This document shows, piece by piece, positions 1-7,975 of a stretch of 64,000 nt of DNA (position 1 is the first letter of the stretch; the number at the start of each line of letters is the position of its first letter). The stretch comes from Pseudogracilibacillus sp. (GTDB taxonomy: Bacteria; Bacillota; Bacilli; Bacillales; Amphibacillaceae). The notes under the pieces are model-generated. The model worked only from the letters and a program-made list of their open reading frames with translations. It was not told where the DNA came from and ran no database searches. A program made the position numbers and the translations under genes. Where the stretch lies: assembly GCA_026169815.1 (NCBI GenBank), contig JAPFDT010000007.1, positions 62,001 to 126,000 on the forward strand. Reading direction: 5' to 3'.

Positions 1-621
1 GGCATAGCTTGCGACTTCCGCTTCGTGTGTGACTAAGATAACGGTCGTACCTTCTTTATTTAATAAGGTAAACATATCCATAATTTGTTCGCCCGTTTTC
101 GTATCAAGTGCGCCTGTCGGTTCGTCGGCTAAAATAATGCTCGGTTCATTGACAATCGAACGGGCGATGGCGACACGTTGTTTTTGTCCGCCGGAAAGTT
201 CATTTGGTAAATGATTCATTCTATCTTTTAATCCAACTTTATCTAAGGCATCTTCTGCTCGTTCGATGCGTTCTTTTTTCCCAATGCCCGCATAAATCAT
301 CGGTAACTCGACATTTTGTAGTGCGGTTAATCGTGGCAACAACTGAAACTGTTGGAAGACAAAACCGATAGATTGATTCCGCACACCGGCAAGTTCCTTT
401 TCATTATAATCGGATACTAATTTTTTCTGTAAATGATATTCTCCTGATGTCGGTTTATCTAAGCAGCCGATAATGTTCATGAGCGTTGATTTTCCCGAAC
501 CAGATGGACCCATAATCGCGACAAATTCCCCTTGTTCAATCGTTAAATGAATATCTTTTAAGACGACGAGGTCTTCACCTGCGACGAGATAACTTTTGAC
601 GATATTATGTAGCTCGATCAT
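1..621 (-). CDS. yknY: ABC transporter ATP-binding protein, YknY/MacB type (partial, C-terminus outside window)
   Basis: ATPase of a MacB-type exporter that works with a membrane fusion protein and a FtsX-like permease. The frame is open from an ATG at 621 to the left edge (207 codons). Visible motifs are Walker [10 protein letters not shown], the Q-loop region [13 protein letters not shown], the signature LSGGQKQR, Walker [12 protein letters not shown] and the H-loop LVTHE. The ATG overlaps the stop of the upstream adaptor gene by 4 bp (ATGA), so the two are translationally coupled. Order Yip1-adaptor-ATPase matches B. subtilis yknWXY, so a yknZ-like permease gene is expected just outside the window. 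In B. subtilis that system protects against the SdpC toxin; the same job here is inference. Confidence 0.9.
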   Translation of the reverse strand, partial: MIELHNIVKSYLVAGEDLVVLKDIHLTIEQGEFVAIMGPSGSGKSTLMNIIGCLDKPTSGEYHLQKKLVSDYNEKELAGVRNQSIGFVFQQFQLLPRLTALQNVELPMIYAGIGKKERIERAEDALDKVGLKDRMNHLPNELSGGQKQRVAIARSIVNEPSIILADEPTGALDTKTGEQIMDMFTLLNKEGTTVILVTHEAEVASYA

Positions 622-1718
622 TTGACGTTCACTTCCATTCCAGGAGTGATGTCGCTTACGTTCGTAATAATGACGTCATCATCTGCTGAAATACCGTCCT
701 TAATTTCCATTTTCTCTGTATCAACTGCACCAACTTTTACATCGACTCGTTTCGCTTTTCCATCTTGAACAATATAAACATAATTGGCGTCATCTTCTTG
801 TTGGACAGCTGCGATTGGTAATGTATCTACTTCTTCTTTGCTCGTAATAATGTCAATTAACATATTAAAACCAGGCTTTAAATCAATTTTCTCATCTAAT
901 GTGACACGAATTGGATAAACGACACTATCTTCTCCTGCCTCCATCCCCATTGTGCTATCTTCTTCTGGTAAATCGCCAATATAACTTACTTTCCCTGTCC
1001 ATTCTTCATCAGCAACAGCATCAGACGTTAAAGTGACAGACTGATCTTTTTTAATGTTTAACGTTTCATATTCGGAAATCGTTCCTTCAACGACGAGATT
1101 ATTTAATGAACCAATACGAATAATTGCTTGCTCACTAGCTTCTCCTTGGGAACTTACTTTTTCGTTTACAGATAAAATTGTACCTTTGACATCGGATGTG
1201 ACGGTTAAGTCAGCCTGTTCTGTCTCAATGGATTCTTTTTGTAAATTTGCTTGCTCTAATTCAATGTTAGCAAGTTGATGTTGCATACTAATTTGATCAT
1301 GTTCTTCTTGTAATATGTCGTTATCCTTGTCTTTATCAAGCTCTTTATCGATTTTCTCATGTTCTTTTCGCAGCTTTTCTACTTCTAACGCTGCAGAACG
1401 TATTTGTAAGTCGTTTTGCTTTTTATCTAAGGCTAACTGTTGATTACTATAACGTATGAGTGAATCGCCCTTCTTAATCTTGTCGCCTTCTTTTACTAAA
1501 ATTTCATCCACTTCACCTTTTTCTGGTTGGAAATAGACGTATTGTTCTTTTTCTAATTTTAAGGTTCCAGGTGTCATCACCGTTTCTGCCATCGTTTCCT
1601 GCTTTAAGGACGCTGTTTCAACGGAGAGCATTTTTTTACTCTGTTGTTGCCATATATTGATGCCGAGAAATAAGACGACAAGCACAATGACACCAATAAT
1701 GATCCATTTCTTTTTCAT
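618..1718 (-). CDS. yknX: Efflux transporter membrane fusion (adaptor) protein, YknX-like
   Basis: A 366-residue HlyD/RND-type periplasmic adaptor. One N-terminal membrane anchor (about residues 5-24) is followed by a lipoyl/barrel half containing KEGDKIKKGDSLIRY, a long charged coiled coil (about 105-175), the second lipoyl half (TVTSDVKGTILSVNEKV) and beta-barrel segments. This is the usual architecture of Gram-positive MFPs that hold a MacB-like ABC exporter together. It sits 3 bp after the Yip1-family gene and overlaps the ATPase gene by 4 bp, so the three form one transcript. Confidence in family is high; the exported substrate is unknown. Confidence 0.88.
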   Translation of the reverse strand: MKKKWIIIGVIVLVVLFLGINIWQQQSKKMLSVETASLKQETMAETVMTPGTLKLEKEQYVYFQPEKGEVDEILVKEGDKIKKGDSLIRYSNQQLALDKKQNDLQIRSAALEVEKLRKEHEKIDKELDKDKDNDILQEEHDQISMQHQLANIELEQANLQKESIETEQADLTVTSDVKGTILSVNEKVSSQGEASEQAIIRIGSLNNLVVEGTISEYETLNIKKDQSVTLTSDAVADEEWTGKVSYIGDLPEEDSTMGMEAGEDSVVYPIRVTLDEKIDLKPGFNMLIDIITSKEEVDTLPIAAVQQEDDANYVYIVQDGKAKRVDVKVGAVDTEKMEIKDGISADDDVIITNVSDITPGMEVNVK

Positions 1719-1721
1719 TAT

Positions 1722-2420
1722 TTACATCCCTTCAAATAGCTCTAATACAACTGCAGATCCGACCGCGAACCCTAATGTGATAAGGAAAAATACGATGACA
1801 ATTCCCCATGATAATCCTTTGGAAAGTTTAGCGACAACTTGGAGGCCAATCGCAGTAATAATCATGCCCCAAATCGTAAAGATTTCCAGCGATGATAAAA
1901 TCGCACCTAACACGCCGTCAGCTCCAACAATGGAATTTAAACTCGTTAAATATACTTCAGGATCTGGATTCGTCATACCAAAAAAGCCAATCGCATTAAC
2001 AAATATACTGATTACGGCAATGAAATAAATGAATGTATTCATCGAAAACATTTGTTTAAAAGTGACTGCTGATTTAGCAATTTTCGCGATAATAAAATAA
2101 ATAACTGTATTAATTAAAATTGCAAATATTGGAATCAATAATCCTGTAATCGCAAACGTTGCTTGGGCAAAAATCGTCGCTATCATCACTTCTTCTTCCG
2201 TCATGTCAGTAAAAAATGGATCATCACCTAAAAAGTCAATTTGTGTCATCATGAGTAACATGCCAAGTACAGATAAAATCGTCACAATAATGAAAGGTAC
2301 TAAAACTCTCGGATTTTCTTTGATCCGTTTAAATTGTGTGCTTGGTTCAGTAATAATGCCTAATAAGGATGGCTTTTCTAATACTTCTTGTTGTTCTTGT
2401 TCCTCTATTTCGTTAGTCAT
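1722..2420 (-). CDS. yknW: Yip1-domain membrane protein, YknW-like
   Basis: A 232-residue integral membrane protein with a charged N-terminal 40 residues (rich in E/Q), then about five hydrophobic segments starting near residue 42 (VLVPFIIVTILSVLGMLLM). The layout is that of Yip1-family proteins. First gene of the three-gene exporter unit; ribosome binding site AGAAGGAGAG lies about 8 nt before the ATG. In B. subtilis YknW is needed for assembly of the YknXYZ exporter (known for that family); here it is inferred from order and topology. I could not find a convincing sigma-W promoter (TGAAAC/CGTA) in the 142 bp upstream. Confidence 0.8.
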   Translation of the reverse strand: MTNEIEEQEQQEVLEKPSLLGIITEPSTQFKRIKENPRVLVPFIIVTILSVLGMLLMMTQIDFLGDDPFFTDMTEEEVMIATIFAQATFAITGLLIPIFAILINTVIYFIIAKIAKSAVTFKQMFSMNTFIYFIAVISIFVNAIGFFGMTNPDPEVYLTSLNSIVGADGVLGAILSSLEIFTIWGMIITAIGLQVVAKLSKGLSWGIVIVFFLITLGFAVGSAVVLELFEGM

Positions 2421-2562
2421 TTTGTATTCTCTCCTTCTATTCGTTTGATAATGTTCTTGCTAAACTAGCCGTTCCGGAAATATGTGTCGGCTTATATTCA
2501 AGTAAACTTGTTAGATAGGCTATATGGATAGCACTATAAACGTTTTACATAAGCATCATCTA

Positions 2563-3642
2563 TTAATCTTTTTCTACTTCTTCCAGCTTTTCAGCTAAGT
2601 CTGTCATTTCTTCTAACGTCACATTCGGATTAATAAACCATAAATTGTACGTTAAACCATTTTCGTTCCAATTAATCATTTTCATCTCATCTAAATCAAG
2701 ATAACTTCCCGGTTGATCCCGAACGGTAATGGCTTCACTCAAATCATCGTCATCAGTAAAGTCCTCATCGGAATCATCGGATTTTATAATCGACACATCC
2801 ATATAAGGTAAACCGTCTTTATTGTAGGAAATATCTACACTTTCCATATTAAACTCATCATCGGCACTAATAAAATGGGTTACTTCTTCGATTGTTAAGG
2901 AATCATCTTCTTGAAAATACAAAAATGCATCATCCATTTTTTCAATTGCTTCTTCTAAGGTAATTTCTTCATCACTCAAATCATCTGAAAAATCTTCTAT
3001 TGTCACATCGTCTGGTAAATCAAGTGTGAATACGTCATCGTCGATTTGTGCGTCTAATTCTAATTTCGTATATTCCATAATCGAATAACTATCTGCAGAA
3101 TGGTCTGTTGTTTTTAAGACGAGCCAATTTTCTTTATCAATCCAAATTTCCTGTGTGCCAAAGAGCGATTTTTTATCCGGTTTCTTTTCAGCGATTAAAT
3201 GAATTGCTTCTCTACCAGCGATTGTTTCATTTTCCTGCTTTTCTATCGTATGCGTATCTTCTGTAAGTTCAAGCAAGTTTTCCACTCGTTCTTTCGATGA
3301 TAAATTCAGTTCAGTTGAATCATCAAATTCTGTTTCATATAACACATTAGACGTCACATCATACATCTTTATTGTATTACCTTCTTTCAATGTCACCATT
3401 GTTTCCCCTTCAGCTGTCGTCTCCTCTAATGATTTATCACCTTTACGCCATTCTTTTACGTCCATAACAAATTTATCGTCCGAATCTTCAATCGTCATTT
3501 TTATTTCACCGTAATATGGTGCTTCTTCCGTGCTAGAGGCGATTGCCTTTTCCATCACTTGGTCTGGTGAAAATTGATCGACTGCTTCCTGACACCCAAC
3601 GAGTAAAACGAGCAATAATGGGATGAGGGTAAGTTTTTTCAT
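2563..3642 (-). CDS. LolA-like outer-membrane-carrier-fold lipoprotein
   Basis: A 359-residue secreted lipoprotein. The signal peptide MKKLTLIPLLLVLLVGC has a clear lipobox (LVGC, Cys17). The middle (about 40-220) reads as the LolA/LppX-like fold seen in Bacillus YdcC-type proteins: alternating strands with EIWIDKENWLVLKTT. The C-terminal third is very acidic (SDDSDEDFTDDDD) and may form a second copy of a related fold. It starts 6 bp after the sensor kinase stop, so it is co-transcribed with the two-component system and could be an envelope accessory or stress-input protein of it. That role is inference. Ligand unknown. Confidence 0.7.
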   Translation of the reverse strand: MKKLTLIPLLLVLLVGCQEAVDQFSPDQVMEKAIASSTEEAPYYGEIKMTIEDSDDKFVMDVKEWRKGDKSLEETTAEGETMVTLKEGNTIKMYDVTSNVLYETEFDDSTELNLSSKERVENLLELTEDTHTIEKQENETIAGREAIHLIAEKKPDKKSLFGTQEIWIDKENWLVLKTTDHSADSYSIMEYTKLELDAQIDDDVFTLDLPDDVTIEDFSDDLSDEEITLEEAIEKMDDAFLYFQEDDSLTIEEVTHFISADDEFNMESVDISYNKDGLPYMDVSIIKSDDSDEDFTDDDDLSEAITVRDQPGSYLDLDEMKMINWNENGLTYNLWFINPNVTLEEMTDLAEKLEEVEKD

Positions 3643-3648
3643 GGTAGA

Positions 3649-5103
3649 TCACTCCTTTCTCTGCTTAGGTAACGCACAAATAAAACATGCACCGTCATTA
3701 ATTTGTGAACGGACATCAATTGTGCCACCATGTTTTTCAATAATAATTTGTGAAATTGATAAGCCTAATCCGGTACCGTGCGCATCTTTTTTACTACGGG
3801 CTTGATCGACTTGATATAACGGATCAAACAAGGCAGACTGCGCCGAATCTTTAATTCCTTTTCCTTCATTTTGCACGACGAAGTACATATTTTCTTCTGT
3901 ATCAAATTTATAGCTCTCATGAACATAATCAAACAACCACGGTGGGATGGCGGTTATTTCAGAAAAAGTACTCATCCAAATATGCTCATTTTCCGGCGTA
4001 TGTTGTATGGCATTACTCATTAAATTATCGGCAACCCGCATTATTTCATTTGGACTTACGTCAAATTCACCTGTCACCGTATTTTCTGTCGTTAATGTAA
4101 TATTTTTTTCTTCACAAAGGGCATCATAATCGGAAATAATCATATCGAAGAACTCTTCTCCATCAACTGTTACGATGTTTAATTCATAACCTTTTGACAG
4201 TAATAATGTATGCGTTAATAAGTCATCTAACATTTGTTTCATAAAATCGGATTTATCGATAATGACATGACGATATTGCTCACGCGCTTCTTTCGTTAAA
4301 TGTTCAGGTGACTCTAATGCTTCAGCATACGCTTTAATCGATGTTAGTGGTGTTTTTAAATCGTGTGAAATGGCGGCAACCATATATTCTTTATCTTTTT
4401 GTTCTTTTTTTACCGCTTCTTGTGCTTCAGTAATTTGTGTGCGCATTTCATAAAAGTGTCGCTTCAATTCGCCCACTTCATCGTTACCAGTTTTTGTTTC
4501 TGGATATGTTTTCCCGCTTGCAAATGCTGACATCTCATCCATTAGCCTACTAATTGGTTTATTGACCCTGTTATGAATAATGATAGCAACTCCAGCAAAA
4601 ATCGCGATAAAGGAAAAGATAAAAATCGTTGTCACCCAGATGCCACGTGTTGTGACTGTTTCCGCAAATTCATTGCGAGCAATTTTAATTTCATAAATTC
4701 CAATCATGTCCCCCTCGTCAAATACAGGAGCTTTATATGTATAAGCACGTAAACTAGATTTAATCTCGTATAGATTTTTATATAACATCTCTGTTTTTGT
4801 AACGATTTTTTGCGAGGAACCATGTGAATTATAAAGTATATAGCCATCTTCGTTATATAATGTAACCGCAATTTGATCGTCTGTTAAGCTATCGAGTTGC
4901 GTCTTTTTCGTTAATGGATCATATAAGTCCTTTTGTTGTAATGACGGTTCGATTTTCTGAATCGTTTCATAGACCTTGTAATATGCTTCGACTTTTTCAT
5001 CATTGTGCACATTCATCGTTGAAGCGAATAAATAATATGCCGATGCAAGTGGTAAAATCATCACAATGAAAAAAGCGATTAATAGCCACGACTTAATTTT
5101 CAC
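3649..5103 (-). CDS. Two-component sensor histidine kinase
   Basis: A 484-residue membrane kinase. TM1 is about residues 6-27, an extracellular sensing domain spans about 28-155, TM2 about 156-177 and HAMP about 178-230. HisKA follows with the H-box AAISHDLKTPLTSIKAYAE (phosphoacceptor His247). The ATPase domain has the N-box DNLMSNAIQHTP, a G1-like region NEGKGI and G2 GTGLGLSISQ. All catalytic elements are present. It overlaps the response regulator gene by 4 bp, so the pair is coupled. The extracellular domain is not one I recognise, so the signal is unknown; the adjacent lipoprotein and exporter suggest envelope stress or an antimicrobial compound (inference). Confidence 0.92.
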   Translation of the reverse strand: MKIKSWLLIAFFIVMILPLASAYYLFASTMNVHNDEKVEAYYKVYETIQKIEPSLQQKDLYDPLTKKTQLDSLTDDQIAVTLYNEDGYILYNSHGSSQKIVTKTEMLYKNLYEIKSSLRAYTYKAPVFDEGDMIGIYEIKIARNEFAETVTTRGIWVTTIFIFSFIAIFAGVAIIIHNRVNKPISRLMDEMSAFASGKTYPETKTGNDEVGELKRHFYEMRTQITEAQEAVKKEQKDKEYMVAAISHDLKTPLTSIKAYAEALESPEHLTKEAREQYRHVIIDKSDFMKQMLDDLLTHTLLLSKGYELNIVTVDGEEFFDMIISDYDALCEEKNITLTTENTVTGEFDVSPNEIMRVADNLMSNAIQHTPENEHIWMSTFSEITAIPPWLFDYVHESYKFDTEENMYFVVQNEGKGIKDSAQSALFDPLYQVDQARSKKDAHGTGLGLSISQIIIEKHGGTIDVRSQINDGACFICALPKQRKE

Positions 5104-5801
5104 AATGCTTCACCGATAAATTGATAACCTTTACCCCATACTGTTTGGATAAAGCAAGGATGTTTGACCGGATCTTTTAACTTCGCGCGTAATGATTTCA
5201 CATGCACGGTCACAGTATGTAACCCTTCCTGATCGACCTGTTGCCACACATGTTCAAATAATTCTGTTTTAGAAAAAATACGCTCTGGATTTTGGGCGAG
5301 CACTTGTAATAAATCAAATTCTTTCACTGTTAACGGAATATCTTCCTCATTGATTTTTACTTTATTCTGTTCCCAGTAAATGACCAAACCTTCATTGTAT
5401 TCCGTTGTCTGCGCATATGTCGGCATATTGTTATACCGTTTCCAGCGACGTAATTGCGATTCCACTCGTGCCTTTAACTCTGCCAAACTAAATGGTTTCG
5501 CAACATAATCATCTGCGCCAATATCGAGCCCTTTTATTTTATCTTCATCTTCCTTTTTTGCACTAATGATGACGAGCGGAATATCACTATTCCAGCGAAT
5601 ATTTTGACAGAGCGTCAGGCCGTCCATCTCCGGCAACATGAGGTCAATTAAAGCTAAATCATAATGAGATTCTTTAAAATCTTCCCAACCCTCAAGCCCC
5701 GTAGTTGCCCAGGTCACATCATATCCTTCATATACAAACATATCCCGCACCACTCTTGCAATCTCTGGATCATCTTCAACAAGCAATAAACGCGTCTTCA
5801 T
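5100..5801 (-). CDS. OmpR/PhoB-family response regulator
   Basis: A 233-residue regulator. The receiver domain has the acidic pair Asp10/Asp11, phosphoacceptor Asp53 (ALIDLMLPEMDG), Ser80 and Lys102 (AKPF). The C-terminal winged helix (about 140-230) contains LTVKEFDLLQVL and the recognition-helix region HTVTVHVKSLRAKL. First gene of a regulator-kinase-lipoprotein operon. A GGAGGAG ribosome binding site lies about 8 nt before the ATG. The promoter candidate at 5824-5832 is immediately preceded by the 20-bp tandem array, which places that array where a regulator could act. Targets are unknown; the yknWXY-like genes 3.4 kb downstream on the same strand are an obvious candidate. Confidence 0.93.
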   Translation of the reverse strand: MKTRLLLVEDDPEIARVVRDMFVYEGYDVTWATTGLEGWEDFKESHYDLALIDLMLPEMDGLTLCQNIRWNSDIPLVIISAKKEDEDKIKGLDIGADDYVAKPFSLAELKARVESQLRRWKRYNNMPTYAQTTEYNEGLVIYWEQNKVKINEEDIPLTVKEFDLLQVLAQNPERIFSKTELFEHVWQQVDQEGLHTVTVHVKSLRAKLKDPVKHPCFIQTVWGKGYQFIGEAL

Positions 5802-5823
5802 CCGTCACTCCTCCTGTGAGATT

Positions 5824-5832
5824 ACTATAACA
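5824..5832 (-). promoter_or_regulatory. Candidate extended -10 promoter for the response regulator operon
   Basis: Read on the minus strand this is TG-T-TATAGT, an extended -10 element about 22 bp before the start codon at 5801. No good -35 is visible at 16-18 bp, which is tolerated for extended -10 promoters. Confidence 0.4.
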
Positions 5833-5880
5833 TACGATAGAAAAAGAGGCAGAGAATTTTATAGATTATTTATTTTTGGA

Positions 5881-6100
5881 GAGAGCTAAATTTGCGATGT
5901 GAGAGTAGGTTCCGTGAAGGGAGAGCAAGATTCGCAGCGGGAGAGCAAAATTTACGGTGCGAGAGCAGAATCCATCGCGGGAGAGCAAAATTCACGGCCG
6001 GAGAGCAGAATCCAAGGCGGGAGAGCAGAAACCATGATGGGAGAGCAAAAAACAAGGCGGGAGAGCAGAATCCAGGGCGGGAGAGCAGAATCCTCAAACA
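5881..6100. repeat. Array of eleven 20-bp tandem repeats
   Basis: Eleven units of exactly 20 bp run head to tail. The consensus is GAGAGCARAATYCANGGCGG; the first two units and the last are the most diverged (for example GAGAGTAGGTTCCGTGAAGG). The GAGAGC start is almost invariant and the middle varies. There are no spacers, so this is not a CRISPR array. It fills the divergent region between the response regulator promoter and the DinB-like gene. Because 20 is not a multiple of 3, several frames on both strands stay open across it and yield spurious repetitive ORFs. Confidence 0.95.
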
Positions 6101-6190
6101 GATTACATGAATAGCGCTTACAAGTGTAGTACAATGTGTGTAGGTTGTTCAGGAAATAGCATACTAATAAATATGAAGGAGTTGTTTCTT

Positions 6191-6655
6191 TTGAAATCGA
6201 CGATGAAATTATTTAAATATAACCGAGCTTCGACGCTCATTTTTTTACCGAAACTGGATGAAGAACTGTGGGATATCCAGCCAGAAAATTTTCCGAATAC
6301 GATTCGTTGGAATGCGGGGCATATTTTTGTAGAAGCTGAAGGATTTTTACATGCAGCGGATAATGAGTATAAAATCGTGAATCCAGATTGGTTTGATTTA
6401 TTTTTAGATGGTACGCGTCCTTCTGAATGGGAAGGTGAAATTCCGTCGAAAGAGGAAATTATTGCTGCATTAACGGAACAGGAAAAACGAATTGAAACAT
6501 TTTTTGCTGGAAAATATGACAACGCTGTTTCGAAAGTACGTGACTTAAATGGTGGCGTTACGCTAGATACAGTCGATGAATCGATGCAGTTTGTCACATG
6601 GCATGAAGGTATTCATTTAGGTATTTTAAAATCATTAAATCTTGCGGTGAAATAA
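6191..6655 (+). CDS. DinB/YfiT-like putative metal-dependent enzyme
   Basis: A 154-residue four-helix-bundle protein of the DinB superfamily, whose members are often metal-dependent thiol-S-transferases. Likely metal ligands are the His in NAGHIFVEAE and the pair in WHEGIHLG near the C-terminus, matching the family's three-His pattern. I chose the TTG at 6191 because AAGGAG at 6176-6181 sits 9 nt upstream; an in-frame ATG at 6173 overlaps that site and the ATG at 6203 is too far away. A hairpin terminator follows directly. Substrate unknown (bacillithiol is possible for Bacillales relatives, inference). Confidence 0.75.
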   Translation: MKSTMKLFKYNRASTLIFLPKLDEELWDIQPENFPNTIRWNAGHIFVEAEGFLHAADNEYKIVNPDWFDLFLDGTRPSEWEGEIPSKEEIIAALTEQEKRIETFFAGKYDNAVSKVRDLNGGVTLDTVDESMQFVTWHEGIHLGILKSLNLAVK

Positions 6656-6660
6656 ACGAG

Positions 6661-6698
6661 AGCCTCTTCATCTTTAACGAGATGGAGAGGCTTTTTTT
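6661..6698 (+). terminator. Rho-independent terminator after the DinB-like gene
   Basis: Stem AGCCTCT-CATC / GATG-AGAGGCT closed by a short loop and followed by seven T. Confidence 0.85.
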
Positions 6699-6761
6699 GA
6701 ATAAAACTTGTCATCCTGTTTATGATACAATAAAATAAGAACAAATGATGAGAGGGTGAAA

Positions 6762-7913
6762 ATGATGAACAAAAAATTGTTATATATCGGTTTGCGAACA
6801 TTATTTGTCATTGCGACGATTATAGTAGGGATATTTGCGATTTATTTTGTCGGTCGCTTAACGATTCCGTTCATTATTGGATTTGTCATTGCGCTCATCA
6901 TTAATCCACTCGTTGAATTTTTAGAATTGAAGACGAGAATGCCTCGTGGTTTTGCCGTATTAAGTTCGATTATCATTATTTTAGCCGTCATTTCGGGGGC
7001 TATTACGTTATTAGTGAATGAAATTATTTCAGGATTCGCTCATTTATCAAAAATCGTCCCAGATCATTATCGGACTTTTAACGATTTTGCGGAAAATCTC
7101 TATTTAACGAATATCGCACCAATTTATGAAGGGCTATTAAATATTTTCCGTGATTTAGACCATACACAAAAAAGTACTCTCTTTGAAAGTTTACAATTTA
7201 TCGGCGAACGACTGACAGATACATTTAGTAGTTTACTGCAATCACTCGGAAATGGACTTTATTTCGTTATTCGCAAACTGCCAAACTTAGCGACGACGTT
7301 TATTATTTCATTATTAGCAGCATTTTTTATTAGTAAAGATTGGACACGCATCGTAAAGTTAATGCATAAAAAAATTCCAGAAAATGTTCATTCAAAAATC
7401 AATCAATTTCATGCTGGATTACAACGAGCTTTACTTGGGTTTTTAAAAGCAGAATTTAAATTAACGTTTATTTCAGCAGTGATGGTATTTCTCGGCTTAA
7501 CGATTATGCGCGTTGACCATGCTTTGACGATTGCACTTATCATCTGGATCGTTGACTTCATGCCATATATCGGTGCGATTCTTATTATGGGACCGTGGGC
7601 GATTTATAGTTTTTCAACAGGAAATATTTATCTCGGTGTCGGTTTATCGATTTTATACGGCTTAATTGTTTTACAGCGTCAGTTAATTAAGCCAAAAATT
7701 CTCTCATCCAACATTGGGATTAGCCCATTATTGACCTTGCTTACGATGTATGTCGGTTTTAAACTCATCGGCGTTATCGGAATCGTTTTAGGACCACTAA
7801 CATTCATTATTTTAAAAATTTTACACGAAATCGGTCTGTTCCGCTTCGTCTGGAACTTTATTATCGGCCGGAAAAAAATTCATACCGTATCTGGAAAGCC
7901 GTATGAAAAATAA
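6762..7913 (+). CDS. AI-2E family transporter (UPF0118 membrane protein)
   Basis: A 383-residue polytopic protein with about seven to eight hydrophobic segments. The N-terminal pair includes VGRLTIPFIIGFVIALIINP and the C-terminal part has the family's conserved region around IVDFMPYIGAILIMGPWAIY and KPKILSSNIGISPLLTL. Members export AI-2 (E. coli TqsA) or act as Na+/H+ antiporters in halophilic bacilli; which applies here cannot be told. A GTG at 6756 overlaps the AGAGGG ribosome binding site, so I take the ATG at 6762 (6765 is equally possible). A strong hairpin follows the stop codon. Single-gene unit. Confidence 0.88.
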   Translation: MMNKKLLYIGLRTLFVIATIIVGIFAIYFVGRLTIPFIIGFVIALIINPLVEFLELKTRMPRGFAVLSSIIIILAVISGAITLLVNEIISGFAHLSKIVPDHYRTFNDFAENLYLTNIAPIYEGLLNIFRDLDHTQKSTLFESLQFIGERLTDTFSSLLQSLGNGLYFVIRKLPNLATTFIISLLAAFFISKDWTRIVKLMHKKIPENVHSKINQFHAGLQRALLGFLKAEFKLTFISAVMVFLGLTIMRVDHALTIALIIWIVDFMPYIGAILIMGPWAIYSFSTGNIYLGVGLSILYGLIVLQRQLIKPKILSSNIGISPLLTLLTMYVGFKLIGVIGIVLGPLTFIILKILHEIGLFRFVWNFIIGRKKIHTVSGKPYEK

Positions 7914-7957
7914 CCATCCCCAACTCGTCCTGTTCAAGGGAGTTAGGGATGGCTTTT
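7914..7957. terminator. Terminator between convergent genes
   Basis: CCATCCC-AACTC / GAGTT-GGGATGG stem followed by six T on the plus strand. The minus-strand side has a weaker T tract, so it may also serve the baeRF-like gene. Confidence 0.8.
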
Positions 7958-7975
7958 TTAAGTAGAAGTTAATAT

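Noticed and set aside
2421-2562. Sigma-W promoter for the yknW-like gene
   Set aside because: No TGAAAC and CGTA pair at the right spacing could be found.
5881-6100. CRISPR array
   Set aside because: Units are contiguous 20-mers with no unique spacers and no cas genes nearby.
5870-6134. Overlapping 60-75 codon frames on both strands across the 20-bp array
   Set aside because: They are products of a stop-free tandem repeat; the peptides are repetitive, lack ribosome binding sites and exist in several frames at once.
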